Positions 1 through 13,106 of a DNA stretch of 64,000 nt are shown here, piece after piece. A program made the translations under genes and the position numbers. Source of the stretch: Fallopia convolvulus (taxonomy: Eukaryota > Streptophyta > Magnoliopsida > Caryophyllales > Polygonaceae); contig OZ024727.1 in the NCBI GenBank assembly GCA_964016875.1, forward strand, positions 5,914,893 through 5,978,892. The letters are read 5' to 3'. Numbering within the stretch: position 1 is the first letter of the stretch; every line of letters begins with the position of its first letter. The notes below the pieces were generated by a model. That model was not told the origin of the DNA. It worked only from the letters and a program-made list of their open reading frames with translations, and made no database searches.

Positions 1-2932
1 GTTCATAATCCTCCATTAAAATATCACAAAAACACCACAAAATTCCCTCTTCTTCCTTTGGAGCTCCCGCCGGACCACCTCCCTGCCCCTGCCGGACGTC
101 GTCGCCCCCTCCGCGCCACCGTCCGCCCACGCCGGAGCCGCTGCCGCCTCTGGTGGTGCCGCCCAAGCCCGCCGGCCTCCTCCCCTGTCTTCTCCTCCAC
201 TGTTCTGTAAAATACAGAATACCAAAAAGTATAAAATCCTATCCTAAATTCTATTTATTTAATTCATGCAAATATGAATTTATAAAGTTTTTATATGTTA
301 TTAGAAATTATTTTAGGAAAATAAAGAATAAAATTATGTTAGTAAGATCTTGTTAGTTAAAAGCTAGAAACAAACTAGTTTACCTTGGTAACTTAAGATA
401 TAAACAAATAGATAGATTTTTATGGATTTTATTACATGCATGCCTCTTTCATAATATAAATAGTGGATTTTATAAAATAATTATAGCATACAAGATAATA
501 ATTATTATTGTCATCTTTGATCAAATAGGAATTTTAAAAGTTATTATGCATGCCTTAAACTAAAAGATAAAATCATACTATATGATCTTAGAAATAAAAA
601 GGTTTAGTAAATAAAACCATTAGCATTTTTATATGAAGTTAACAAATTCCCTAAGTTAATAAAAGTTGTTGCATGGCCTAATCTATAAAAGATATAGGAT
701 TTATAAAATTGTGTGAATAAATAAAATTACGAAAATAAATATTTATTCAATAAAAATATGAACTTTAGCATATCTTTATATATGAGAGTTATTACAAAAT
801 ATCATCTATTATTAGGATATGATAAATAAGATATTATTAGCATATGAGTTATTATTAGGATATTATAAGAACAAATATATGATAGCATGAGATTTTTTTT
901 AGTTGTAGAATATAATACTATTAATGGAAATATTACTAATTCATCTATAAGGAAAGAATATTTTTATAATCACTAGGTGTAGAGATATTTGCATTAGATA
1001 TGAGTTGTAGGATAAAAATATCAAGTAAGATATTACAAATATTCTAGGAGATTATTATAGCATAAGGATGACTTGCATGAAAGAAATCTCCTAATTATAA
1101 AGAAGATATTATTTTTTTATAAGCTATAATATTATAATAAAAAATTATAAATATAAAATAAGATTAATATAAATTTAGACAAGTTACCTTATAAGGAAAT
1201 TTAGAAACTTCTAGTTATAGAAACTTCCTTATAAAGGAGTATATACATGACAATTTTATTTAAAAAGGGATTATGTGGGTAAATACTTTTCTATTAAGAA
1301 AATATTATTAATAAAGTATTTTAGATAAGGTAGTCAAAATTATAAGTTCCATCCTAGAATAAAAGGGAAATTTAAAAGTAATAGTTTATTGTCATGAATA
1401 AGTAAAAAGGATAATTTTTAATAATTATTTTACTAATTATTTTTAAATAAAGATTTTACGGAATAGTAAGGATATTACAAATCCAAAATAATAATAAAGG
1501 AATATTATTATTTTGAGGAAAATAACTTTCTAAATTATTATTATAATAATTTAGAATCTCTAACTCTCTTATAAAATATTATAAGAGATAATCCAAATCT
1601 TAGAAAGAAAATCATGATTTTGAGCCTTTTTCGTAAATTTCCGTAACAATAGGTCGGAATCCTCGCTCGTAGTAGGGAATCGCATAAGTTGCGTCAAGGC
1701 TCGTGTGCTAGAACTCGTTACGCAAAGGCAAGTGAAATTTCCCCTTGCAACCTTTACATTCCATTTCGTGAAAATCCTTGATTGTTGGGAACAATTTGTA
1801 TGCTTAAATAAAAATGAACCTAGGAAATATTGATTGCTAGAAATAACGACAATTGTTAGCGTAGTATGCTTTATACTCCTTTGTTAGGATTATGTGCTAG
1901 CATGTTGGTTATCTTGATTGATTACAATCTCGTTCAGAGATTTACTTTGAATAAACTAGAAAGGGGTGCGGATTAGCCGACACCTCTATATAACCTTACT
2001 AAGTCGTACGTCCATACGACTTTCGGGATCATGATCTCCATCCGCTCCGATTGCAAGGAGGGATTGTGCGGCACTCTAGCTAAGTGCCGAAGAATTGATA
2101 GTTCTCCTTCGGGTGGCTCGGAATATCCGTGTCCCACCACTCTCTATTAAAAATCATTAATAAAGTCGAATATTTTTCGTCACTATATAAGATAAGTGCG
2201 AATGCACACTTAAGACACCAAAACCGGACCGGTCTCAAATGATCGATCCGGCTCTCGGTCCGCTTAGGGCGCGAGAGGTTTCCACTTGTATGAATAAATG
2301 AACGTTCCCAACATTCTTTCGAAATCCTAAAGAAGTCTACAATCTAGTAGTTCTTCTATTGCTCATCCAGTTATCTTGATCTAAAGATATACTCTCCTTC
2401 GAACCCTCAAAGCTCCACATAAACAAGTTTTACTATATAGCCCATCGTAAACACAACCTTAATACCTCTTTCGATAATATTTGAAAATTCCCATAATACC
2501 CTCGGGAAGTTCCCTTCCCGCTTGCTTAGTCTCTTAGACTAATTCTTCTTTTCCGCATCTTTGCCTGACATTCTATCGCCCCTCGCGAATTATGTCAGAA
2601 TCTAGGAACCCCAGCAAGGCGTGAAGTGAAGTAAAGACGAAGGAAGAACAAGGATTTCAAGATGTATCTTTCTATCATTTTGCTTTAGTTTCATTACGTT
2701 TCAAGAACAATCAGGTTTCGCATTTCCATTCTGAACAACTTTATGTTTGAATCAATGTAAGATGTTTTGTAAGAACTAAGCCTCCCTCGGGAGCACCTTT
2801 TCTCATTATGTAATATGTTTTATTCCGCATTTTAATTGTTTTATATCATTCTAAAAGCCTTGGGTGACTTTGGACGGTAAAGTCTGAGGTCACTGGCGGT
2901 AATACCCAATGTTGTAAAATAGGGGTGTTACA
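1..2932 (-). mobile_element. Terminal part of an LTR retroelement inserted in the copia element
   Basis: Read on the minus strand, the segment begins at 2932 with TGTAACACCCCT, a start typical of many plant Ty3/gypsy LTRs. It interrupts the RNase H coding region of the copia element to its right, whose reading frame turns into unrelated sequence exactly here. The five bases 2933-2937 (GTTGC) are the candidate target duplication. I found no matching second end, so the element probably continues left of the window, or it is a solo LTR with a decayed end. Positions 240-1620 are very AT-rich and hold no coding signal. Positions 1-200 are GC-rich, with short open frames that I do not recognise. 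No gag or pol motif is visible. The terminal motif and the interruption are seen; the gypsy assignment is inference. Confidence 0.5.
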
Positions 2933-5845
2933 GTTGCCACCAAAATAAACGGAAAAGCCATGCTGTGAGCGACAATCATCCGAATCTAATGCCCAACCTG
3001 CGTCTGAAAAGGCAACTAGGCGCTTGTCAGTCGCCTTTTGTAAACACAATCCAGAGGAATGAGTACCTTTAAGGTACCGTAGTATACGCTTGACTGCAGT
3101 CCAATGCAACTCGGTGGGATTATGCATGAACTGACAGACACGATTAACAACATATGAGATCTCCGGACGTGTAATAGTGACACACTGAAGAGCACCTACA
3201 ATGCTGCGATCCAAGTGTGGATCAGAAACGGGATCACCTTGTTGTAGAAGATGAGAGCCTGGTTCAGCAGGTGAAGCAATAGGCTTTACTCCAGACATGT
3301 TACAACGATCCAGAATCTCAGCAATATACTTTTGTTGACTCAGCTGAATTCCAGTAGCCGAGCGGGTAACCTCAATGCCCAAGAAAAAGTGTAAAGGGCC
3401 GAGATCCTTGAGTGAAAAGGCCCGATTCAAGCTCACCACAAAATCATCAATAAACTGAGAATGAGAGCCAGTAATGATAAGATCATCAACGTAGATCAGA
3501 ATATAAACCACATGTCGGCCATGCTTCTTAATGAAGAGATAGGAATAAAAAACACATCCCTGAAAGCCATGCCGAATGAGAGCATCTTTGAGCTTATGAA
3601 ACCAAGCTCGGAGAGCCTGCTTTAGCCCATACAACGCCTTGCGGAGACGACAAACATATTCAGGACGATCAGAAGCCTGAAAACCCTGTGGTTGAGCCAT
3701 ATAAACTGTTTCAGCAAGATCGCCATTGAGAAAGGCATTATTGACATCCACCTATCTAAGAGGCCAATTAAGAGTAAGAGCCAAACTCAAAATAAGACGA
3801 ATAGTAGTAGGCTTAATAACAGGACTAAAAGTGTCAAAGTAGTCCACGCCAGCCTCTTGATGAAAGCCTTTAGCCACTAGACGAGCTTTGTAGCGATCAA
3901 CAATGCCATCGGGTTTCCGCTTAATCTTGTAAATTCACTTACAACCAACAATGTTAGCACCCGGAGGCCGAGGAACTAAGTCCCAGGTCCCGTTTCTCAA
4001 TAAAGCATCATATTCTAACTGCATTGCATGTTGCCATTTGGGATCTTTTGTGGCTTGGTGAAAAAGTTTGGGCTCAACTTGTGAAAGAAGGGAAATAGGG
4101 AGAGGATATTTAGTGGCATGTAGAGCTTTTGGTTTGAGGCTTTGGGTTCGGGAACGGGTGGTCATTATGTGAGAGGATTGAGATGGAGGTCGAAACCAAG
4201 ATGGGGCATTCGGGTAAGGGTCCGGGGCTGAGGACGAGCTATCCGAGGAGGGGGAAGAGGCTACCGGTGAGTTCTGTGCAGCGTTAGATACGAGAGGAAC
4301 CGAGGGCGATGGGGACGACTCAATAGAAGAGGAGGAATGTCCCAGAGTATGAGACGATAAAGGAGACATCAGAAGTGAAGGAAGAGAGGGGATGGAAGAC
4401 GCCGGTTGAGGGCCGGCTGGTGGGTCCGATGGGGAATCAGTTGAGGGTATCGACGGAGAACTTGGGAAGGGTGGTGACGGAACGACAGATGCAGCTTGCT
4501 GCAGCAGGGCTAAAGACGGGTTTGGTGTCGACGCCGGTATGGATGAGGGAGGGTCCGACGTCGTCATGGATGGATATGGAAAGACAAGCTCATCAAAGAC
4601 CAAAAATCGAGAGATATAGGTGCGATTGGTAGGAACATGATAGCAAATGTACCCTTTGTGTTTAGAAATATACCCCAAAAATAAGCAGGGATAGGAGCGA
4701 TAATCTAACTTGAAATTATTGTATGGCCTAAGAAAGGGATAACAAAGGCACCCAAAAGATTTGAGAAAGGCATAATCAGGGGTGTTTCCATACAACACTT
4801 CAAACGGAGATTTAAATTTTAGAGTTGGAGTTATAGTTCGATTAGAAAGGTATACAGATGTATGAAAGGCATGTTCCCAAAATTGTATTGGTAGATGAGC
4901 ATGAGCAAATAAGGAGAGGCCTTTTTCAACAATGACTCGATTTTGATTTTCAGAGGACCCATTTTGTTGGTGAGTGTGAGGACAAGAAACTCGATGTTCT
5001 ATGCCAAGAGATTGGAGATATTTGGACACATTTCAATATTCACCACCCCAGTCTGTTTGAAAAGCTTTGATGAGTGTAGAGAATTGTGTTTGGATTAATT
5101 TAATAAACAATTGAACAGTGGGATAAACTTGGTCTTTTGTTTATAGAAAATAAATCCAAACAAATTTAGAATAATCATCAACAAAGCTAACAAAATATTT
5201 ATTACCATTAAGAGAAATACTTTGGGAGGGTCCCCATACATCAGAATGAATCAGTTCAAAAGGTTTAGAAGCAGTAGACAAGCGACTAGATAAATGAAAA
5301 CGACGACTCTTGCCCAGTTGACAAGCACCACAAACTTACGGTAATTTATTGGAGGAAATAGGAAGATTAAAGCTAGAAATTAAACGACGCAAGACAGACT
5401 CATGAGGGTGAGCAAAGCGATGATGCCAACAAGAGATGGTGGCACGTTCACCGACAAATGCTACGGGACGAGAAGGGCGAGGGAGATGATAAAGGCCATT
5501 TTCAACGGTTCCTCTTAGTAGAATCTGACCTTGCATGTTCTTCACAAGACAATACTTAGCATGAAACTCAAGAAAAACATTATTATCTTTGGCCAATTTA
5601 GACACACTTAATAAGTTTTTGGTGATGGCAGGAAAAACTAAAACATTATTAAGTTGCAAGGGCTTAACAACATGCTTTACAGGTAAAATAGAGTGGCCTA
5701 AATGAGTTACGGGAAGAGACGTACCATTCCCGACGACTAGGCTATCATTGCCTTCATAGTCGAATTGCAAGTTGAGATTACTAAGATCAGCGGCAACGTG
5801 GCTGCTGGCTCCCGTATCAACAACCCACAGATCAACAATTTCGGA
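2933..5845 (-). pseudogene. copia pol: protease, integrase, RT, start of RNase H
   Basis: The protease active site WVVDTGASSH is just left of 5830. The integrase zinc-binding region (CWHHRFAHPH ... CGACQLGKS) lies near 5290-5430. The integrase core and its serine/proline-rich C-terminal extension follow to about 4100. RT starts near 4060 and carries the catalytic YVDD box near 3500 (ILIYVDDLIITG). RNase H begins near 3000 (DSDDCRSQHGFSVYFGGN) and is cut at 2933. In-frame stops occur near 5336, 5145, 5032, 3936 and 3752. Most fit single C-to-T or G-to-A changes of Q, W or R codons. The frame is otherwise conserved, so loss of function looks fairly recent. Confidence 0.9.
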
Positions 5846-6930
5846 TTAGCATGACGCTGTGTAAGCGGAGCGATCAGTCGGCGGCTCGGGCTGGTTCAGC
5901 GCTGCTGCAGCCACGCGATTTGTGACAGGAAAGTCGGTGAAGTTGATCCGGTTGACGCAGTTGGTGGCCACATGTCCAGGTTTGTTGCACAACTGGCATT
6001 GTGGGCGGCTGCGTTTTGATCCCGAGGAGGAGCCTGACGCACCAGAAGAGGAGCGAATTAGCTGACGTTGATACAGAGACGGGCGGCCACTAGAAGATCG
6101 GCCACGCCCACGACCGCGGCCCCGTCCACGAGAGGACGCATAGTTAGCCGACAGGGAGATCGAATCAGATAGGCCCCGATTATCTTCTTCGAGGCGCTGC
6201 TCTTCTTGGAGTAGAAGTCCAAGGAGATCATCGGAAGTGATGGGTTCTTTGCTGATTCCGCTGGCGAAGCGGAAAGACGCAAACTGCGATCCAAGGCCAA
6301 GGATGATGAAAGAGACGAGATCCTCATCGGAGACCTCGTAGAGACAGGCGGCCAATTCATCGGCAATGGCCCGTTTCTTCTCAACATAGTATAACACTGA
6401 CATAGAGCCTTTGGGTAGCGTCTGAAGTTGATGCCGAAGATGTATCTGCCGAGCCCAAGTTTGAGCATGAAAGATGCGGTCAAGACTGCTCCAGGCTGCC
6501 GCAGTGGTAGTAGCGCGAGCGACATGAGCGAGCATAGGCGTTGTCAGCGTGGACCGGATCCAAAGGAGAACTAACCGGTCTTTGCGAACCCAGGCTTGAT
6601 AGGCCGGGTTAGGAACTCGAGGAGGCAGCTGCGTGGAGGAAAGGGCAGCAATGGCATCCTTCGTTGAAATGGATGAATTGGGCGACAATAGCGCAGCCGG
6701 ATCACTGATGGTTGTCGGCGGTGGAGCATTCAGGAGAAGAAAGGAGTCCAAGTTGAATGCTTCTAGGGCAGAACGAACAGTATTACGCCAAAACGAGTAG
6801 TTCGATCGAGCAAGTCTGATAGCAAAGTTTGGTAAGTGGAAATTCGGAGAAGATCCATCAGAGGAGGCGGAAAAGAGCAATTGAGTGGGAGAGGTGGGTT
6901 GGGAAGCTATTGATTGAAGGATCGATAGAT
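5846..6930 (-). pseudogene. copia gag (capsid/nucleocapsid) remnant
   Basis: This encodes the structural Gag protein that would form cytoplasmic virus-like particles. The open frame extends up to 6976, but its first part lies in the LTR and PBS and starts with TTG; no ATG is left at the true gag start. The N-terminal half shows the copia gag pattern (a NYSFWRN stretch, then a helical UBN2-like region). The C-terminal part has an RGRGRGRG basic tract followed by the zinc knuckle CQLCNKPGHVATNC (CX2CX4HX4C), with all four metal ligands present. The frame stops at a TAA at 5846-5848 and continues in the same frame into protease, so the stop is a mutation, not a natural gene end. Confidence 0.85.
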
Positions 6931-6931
6931 T

Positions 6932-6943
6932 AGGCTGATGCCA
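6932..6943 (-). other. Primer-binding site of the copia element (initiator tRNA-Met type)
   Basis: The minus strand reads TGGCATCAGCCT, close to the usual copia TGGTATCAGAGC that pairs with the initiator tRNA-Met 3' end. One C/T change lies in the core and the last bases differ. It sits between the LTR end and the gag frame, where a PBS belongs. Confidence 0.5.
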
Positions 6944-7122
6944 TGTAAGGGTTGTAAATTGAGGAGGGAAAGACAATATGTTCTTTCTATTGATTACGTT
7001 TATAAAGAGGTTATAAATATATGCAATCCCATAAGAATAGGGAAGTTATCCTTATCAGAATCAAATCAAAACTAATTAAGGAAACCAAGATAATACACAA
7101 TAGTTATATACATATATTAACA
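6944..7122 (-). repeat. 5' LTR of the copia element
   Basis: On the minus strand the LTR would begin TGTTAATATATG at 7122 and end ...CCTTACA at 6944, directly before a primer-binding-site-like sequence. It contains a TATA-rich stretch and a tail typical of a copia R/U5. The partner LTR is not in the window, so the left edge is judged from the TG start only. Confidence 0.55.
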
Positions 7123-7236
7123 TGGATGTTTGAAATCCGCCCATTCTCGCCCATTCTCCCTCACTTAGATATAATCTTGGCTCCGCCACTGGTAAAATAT
7201 AACACTTGCCCTAATTTCAAAATCCTCGTTTTTTTT

Positions 7237-7251
7237 AAAATTCGATCTTTT
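7237..7251. repeat. LINE target-site duplication, left copy
   Basis: AAAATTCGATCTTTT, identical to 10875-10889 on the other side of the LINE. It merges into the T-run that is the LINE's poly-A tail. Confidence 0.85.
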
Positions 7252-10200
7252 TTTTTTGATAATACAAGGCAAACATTAGGTTACCCGTACATTACTGGGC
7301 CAACCTAAATCATCACTGCGGATGATCTTGAGGAATTCCACAACAATAGGACACTGACTAATATTGAAACTTAAAGAATCTGAAGTCAAATCATTACAAA
7401 CTGACAACTGTTGCACTTGACGGACGAACTGTTGAAGTAGAGGTGTTGAGGCGAATCTTCTTGCAATGAAATCGGCAGCACTATTACATTCCCTGTAGCA
7501 ATGAAAAACTTGAACATTCGGAATAGCGTTAAGCAGAGAATTAATATCCTGAATTACGGGAAAAATTTCCCAAGGTATTTTCCACACTCTTTTTTATCGA
7601 ATTGATGAGAGAGAGATTATCTCCTTCAATAATGACATGAGAAAACTTAGACGCCACCACAAACTGAAGACCAAACAAAAGAGAAAACGCTTCAGCTTGT
7701 AAGACGCTCATCGTCGGAACTTCTTTCCTATCCAAACCAATAATCTTACTATTATTGTCTCTAGCAATAAAACTTGCAAAGGTATTTGAATTTTGTTTCT
7801 TCGACGCATCAAAATTTAATTTAATCCAATTCGGAGGAGGTTTAACCCAAGCCAAATTGTTTCTTCTTTTTCTGGCAGACATTTTAACTTGCACCGGCGG
7901 ATTCGCCGAGTTCCATTGAAGAAATTGAGTGAACGCTAAACTGTCTGGAAGGCAATTAGAAGTAAGCCTCGACGGGTTAAAAATAATAGCATTCCGATGA
8001 CACCAGACATACCACCATAAAAAGCACAGTTGGATAGAGTGGACATTAGTTTTTAGGGTAATATTCAAATTATCAACAAAATCACCTGCAGACTAAATTG
8101 AAAAAGCAAGATTTAATTTTGCACCTAAATTAGAGATCATTTTCTGGGAGAAAGGGCAATCAAAAAACAAATGGTTGACCGTTTCAATAGCATTTTGACA
8201 CAACGCACACCAGTTCGGAACCCGATTAACAAATCTATTTAACCGCTCCGTAGTGAGCAGGCAATCAGAACAAGATTTCCATAAAAAAGTTTTAATTTTT
8301 GGTGGAATGTTAAGTTTCCAAATCCAGCCAAAACCAACCAAATTTCGAGGAGGAGAGCTAACTAAAGACGAAGCAGATTTAACTGAGAAACAACCATCTG
8401 GCTCCGGGAGCCAAACCAGATGATCCTCAGCACCGTTCATCGGAATACGAATTTGAAGGATAAGGTTAATAATATTCCGAGGAAGAATAAGAGACAGAGT
8501 CGGAACATCCCAAGAAAAGTCATGCAAAATAAACTTAGAAATCCGAAGCACCAGATTAATGTTGTCATAATAATTTGTAAGGTCAAAGTTTTCAATCCAT
8601 ATGTCAGACCAGAAATTAATATTATGGTCATTACCAACCATCCAACGAATTCCCAACGAGAAGGGTTGTCGAATACTGAGAAGGCGGCCAAACTGCCAAG
8701 ACATAGGGGAAGACGGTTTTCTTTGGAATTGAAGCAAGGAACTAGAACCAAGATACTTATCGGTAATAATTCGAACCCAAATATTTGACGGTTGAGTCAT
8801 GATTTTCCATAATAATTTCATTTGTAATGCTGAATTGTTAGCCTGTGCCGAGCGCAGGCCCAAGCCGCCCTCGGATTTTGGGCCGCAAATTTTTTCCCAA
8901 GAAATCAACGGATGGTAGTTAGGGATAAATTTGTTCCAGAAATTTTTTTGTTTATTCTGTCAATTTCCTCCCAAACCCCTTTAGGCAGGAGGAAAGACTG
9001 CATGAGATAATTAACTTGACCCATAAGATTTGACTGAATAAGAACGACCCGACCGGCTTGGGAGATAGAATTTGCCTTCCATTGTGAAAGTTGTTTCTTC
9101 AAGTTTGAAATAGAGTCAATAAAAACATTATTCTACACTCTTCCTTTTAAAATTGGAATACCCAAATACTTTTCCATAGGAGAAGTAATTTGGATATTAA
9201 GAACACTTGCCAGCGAAGTAGCAAGAGCCCGAGAGACATTTGCAGAGACTTGAAAAGTACTTTTATGAAAATTTATTGATAAGCCAGATATATTTTTGAA
9301 AATTTCAAGTTGATCTTTAATAAAAAGAATATTTGTGTGCGTGGCCTCTGCAAAAATAAGGGTGTCATCCGCAAAACAAAGAAAAGGAAGACAGACCCCA
9401 TTTTTGACCAGCTGGATACCCACGCGACGATTATTGTGTAAGGACTCTTCATGTAGGGTTCTTGCTAAGTATTCCATTGCTATAACAAAGATGAAAGGAG
9501 CAATTGGGTCTCCTTGATGAATACCACAAGAAGGTTTAAATTCTAAGCTCGGAGCATTATTGACAAGGACTGACAAGGAAGATGTCGAAATACACGTCAT
9601 AACCAACTCGACCCATTTGATATGAAAGCCAAATTTAATGAGAATAAGTCGGATAAAGTTCCAGTCTAATTTATCATAGGCTTTTTCCATATCTAATTTT
9701 AAAGCCATCCAACCCAACCGGCCCTTTTTTTTCTTATGAAATGAATGGAATACCTCATGAGCAATTAGGATATTATCCTGGATCAATCTACCTTTAACAA
9801 AGGCACCCTGTAAGGGATGAATAATCCGAGGAAGAATATCAGCTAAACGAGATGAAAGGACCTTTGTGATGGTTTTATAAACCGTATTACAGAGACTAAT
9901 TGGTCTATAATGGTTAATAGTAGTGGGGTGTTCAATTTTAGGGATAAGAGCAATAAAAGATTTATTTATAGATGTCAACATATGGCCAGAGTGGAAGAAC
10001 GCATTAACTGCAAGAACGACCGACCGACCAATGATAGGCCAAAAATGTTGGAAGAACTCCCCCGGAAATCCATCCGGACCCGGGGATTTGTCAGCAGATA
10101 AATAAAAAATAGCATGTTTGATTTCTGCTTCAGATGGAGAACAACTTAGCGTGTCATTGTCCACCGAGGATACTAAAGAAGGAATAATTATGAGATCATT

Positions 10201-10874
10201 AAAGGACGCATTGCACAAAACATTCTTCTGAAAACGAGCTTGCAGTTCATCCGAAATTGCATTTGAGATAGACATTTGGTCAAAAACCATAATTCCATCA
10301 TGAGAAGTAAATGAACAAATTTTCTGTTTATAAGATCGAATTTTAGAGACTGATTGAAAATATTTTGTGTTCTTATCCATATTTCGCAAGTGTGTTGTTT
10401 TCGCCCTTTGTTGCCAAAAATCATGCTGAAATTGTAACAAGGCATTATAAGTTTTTAGATGGCGAAACAATTTAGAGCGAATGCACAAATTGCGAGGATC
10501 TAACAAAAGTGCAGCCTGAAGGCCATCTAAAATGTAAGTCGACTTTTTTATTTGTTCATAATTATTGTTAGTATTATGCTTCGCCCACTTTTTCGAGTAC
10601 TGTTTCAACAAATGTAATTTCTGGTGTAAACGGAACATACAAGAGCCATTTAAATTATAACGCCATACTTTTTTAACAAGATTAGAGTAAGAATGGTTAG
10701 CACACCATCCTTTCTCAAACCTAAACGGAAATTTAAGGAAGGAATCTAAAGAACCCACCGCAAACGTAATAAGGCAATGATCCGAAGTTGTGAAAGGGTG
10801 GTGATGAACCACTAAGTTTGAGAATGTAGTTGTCAAGTCTTTATGGATCAAAACACGGTCTAGTCTTTATGGAT
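7252..10874 (-). mobile_element. 5'-truncated L1-type LINE with RNase H
   Basis: The minus strand carries a non-LTR ORF2 followed by a short tail, seen as a T-run on the plus strand at 7251-7257. A 15-bp direct repeat, AAAATTCGATCTTTT, flanks it at 7237-7251 and 10875-10889, as expected for target-primed reverse transcription. Only the last part of the endonuclease is present (ending in a TSDHCLI motif), so the copy was 5'-truncated on insertion. A small duplication of AGTCTTTATGGAT at the 5' junction (around 10836-10874) suggests a minor rearrangement there. Confidence 0.9.
7276..10871 (-). pseudogene. LINE ORF2: endonuclease end, RT, zinc region, RNase H
   Basis: The minus-strand order is: end of the apurinic endonuclease (10800-10760); the RT domain, with SADKSPGPDGFPGEFF near 10060, LDMEKAYDKLDW near 9700 and the catalytic FADDTLIF box near 9360; the thumb with EKYLGIPI; a cysteine-rich region (WCALCQNAIETVNHLFFDC) near 8180; and an RNase H domain near 7850-7450 (KLNFDASKK, AEAFSLLFGLQ, IIEGDNLSL). 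The frame is broken by a stop near 9130, a shift near 8940, a stop near 8090 and a shift near 7590. RNase H downstream of RT is known in many plant L1 elements. The copy is dead. Confidence 0.9.
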
Positions 10875-10889
10875 AAAATTCGATCTTTT
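10875..10889. repeat. LINE target-site duplication, right copy
   Basis: AAAATTCGATCTTTT, identical to 7237-7251. It marks the 5' insertion edge of the minus-strand LINE. Confidence 0.85.
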
Positions 10890-12896
10890 GACTTGATGTT
10901 CGTCTTACACCGTCGTCGGGTCCGTCTAATCCCTAAAACCATAAAATATTTGTAAGCGGTATCGGTGTTCTTGCTTAGTATCTGAATTTTCTGTTATTAC
11001 AAATACACTTTTTTGAACTTCTATGTATACATGTAAGCTTTTTGCATTTGCTCTAGTGGATACCTCAATTATTGGGCACTCGATATGCATGGGAATATAC
11101 ATTTATATACCCCACAAAAGAAAAGTTGCTACAAAAAATTGACACCCAAATGACACAATAACAGAGCAACATTGTGCATCTTACTACTGATTGATATAAT
11201 CCATCTTCTGTCAATCTTGTGTTTCAGATTAGCTTATCTCAATCTCTTATCTTACTACACTCAGAATTTGTCTGCCACTAATGGGTTTCTCCAGGGTGTA
11301 GAAAAGATAATTACAAATATGTAATTTCATGACGATAAAAGGAATGTGGCCCGAGCCGTTCTGAACATGTGTATCTAATACATAAACATCTTATAAAACG
11401 TTCTGATTCCGAGTGCAATGGCACAACTATCTTATAAAACATCCTGCAAACAATAAACAAAAACAACTTTCGAATATATTTTAATTTAAAAAACATAAAT
11501 TATCATTTATTTATGTCTCTTCTCAAATCCTTATAACTCTTTAATCCCTAATCAAATAATCCTAATTTGTCCTCAAATTCTACCCTAAGAAATATATTCA
11601 CTCGAACCATCCTCTAAAATTTATTATCAACTCGTTTTCATTTTAAATTTTTATAAAAACGTATTTTATTATTAAATATTTAAAGCATAAATATCATACA
11701 AGTACACAAAATATACTATTTATTCGAGCCCATGCATCAACTCTGATATGATATTTTTTGTTTGTTTCATTTAACATTTTGCTCTATTCGTTCGAAAATG
11801 CTGTGTGACAGTATCGGTTTCATCTGAACCATACTGAAAACTTTAGTACGTAGTTTAATTTGCATTGATATTGTATTGAGTTGACACCATTAAAATTGTT
11901 AAAGCTAAAAGAGAAGTATATGCGTATACTTCACGTGGTATGGATGGATGTTAAAATGCCCTCATTCTAAATATCATTATTCATGAGACTGAGGAACAAA
12001 AAGAGGCCAAAAAATACACAAATTAATGCATCCATCTTTCCTTTTCACGTACAATGCTTTAAATCCTCATCGGGTTAATTGATAGTGTTGTTCAATCACA
12101 AAGTTCAATTGTTGCACACACGCACAATATAATCATTTTGTTTTGCTTTCATCTTTAATCAATTTAGTATTGCAATCCATCTGTAAAAGAGAATGTTAAA
12201 ATGGTAAAAGTTATTTCCCCCATTGGAAATTATGGGGAAAAGGGTGACATGACAAGCCATCAAAATTTCATGATGGGAAGTTCATCATCTACTTAATCGG
12301 CTTTTGTTTGGTTTCATGAACGTAGTTTATGTATGATGCTTTATTTTGCTTTACAATTAGTGCAATTTGTATGAATATTATTTGAAATTGTGAATATTGA
12401 AGTTCTCGTAAATAATACTCCGTACAGTAAAAAAAATATTGTGCAAACAAGATATGAACATGTGTACGTTGAGTTGAATATGTGATATGTATGACAATGC
12501 ATATATATACTTTCATGAGTACGAATACAATCATTTGGATTTGTGTATTGGACTTACGTACGCACGGTCTCTGTTTATGGCCCACAAACTTTCACAAAAT
12601 TAATATGTTATTTATGAATATGAGTACATTCTTGTCGAATACATTTGATCTTGTGTTCCATTTATGAAATTTAGAATAGCGGATTTGCAGGGTGCCCCAT
12701 ACAAAAAAATACAAGATATTATATGATTTTAATTTAAGAAAATGAAAAATAAAAAAAAAAGATAAAAGGAAAGTAAAAGATTTTGTAAAATAACTTAGTT
12801 GGATAAATTAAGAAAACAAAAAAAATGATAAAAGAAAAATAAAAGACATTGTAAAATAAACTAGTTAGTTATGATTTTTGTTGAATTCTACCGGGG
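10890..12896. other. Intergenic, no feature recognised
   Basis: AT-rich DNA without a long open frame, splice pattern or terminal repeats that I can identify. The short frames at 11311-11496 and 12289-12667 show no similarity to any family I know. Confidence 0.5.
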
Positions 12897-13106
12897 CTAA
12901 ATCAAATAAGAAAATCTAGGCAACTTGTGTTGTTTTGCTAGCACACAAATGTCACATTCAAGCTGCTTCAAATGCATACAACCATTGTCTGAAATATGTT
13001 GCATCTTAGACAATGAAACATGTCCTAATTGAGCATGAAGTAAGTCTATATTGCTCTTATTACACACGGTATTCAAAGTTTTGGAACCTATTACATGTGT
13101 TTCCAA
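12897..13106 (-). pseudogene. copia pre-integrase fragment
   Basis: The minus-strand peptide contains LLHAQLGHVSLSKMQ followed by CDICVLAKQHKLPR. This is the HHCC zinc-binding region that precedes the integrase core in copia polyproteins; the histidine pair and cysteine pair are visible. Coding similarity ends on both sides. It probably belongs with the gag-protease fragment at 14408-14830, the two being separated by about 1.3 kb of non-coding DNA and a MITE. Confidence 0.75.

Larger units (their letters stand above)
2933..7122 (-). mobile_element. Degenerate Ty1/copia LTR retrotransposon, 3' part lost
   Basis: The order on the minus strand is short LTR, primer-binding site, gag, protease, integrase, reverse transcriptase and the start of RNase H, which is the copia order (integrase before RT). 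The RNase H end and the 3' LTR are missing because another element inserted at 2932. Gag and pol lie in one frame, broken by single stop codons rather than by frameshifts. The element is dead but little rearranged. The short LTR of about 180 bp would fit Ale-like copia lineages, but the lineage is inference. Confidence 0.9.

Noticed and set aside
16..356. Open frames on both strands at the left edge
   Set aside because: GC-rich low-complexity sequence with no domain, no clear start context and no splice support. Listed only as part of the LTR-like segment.
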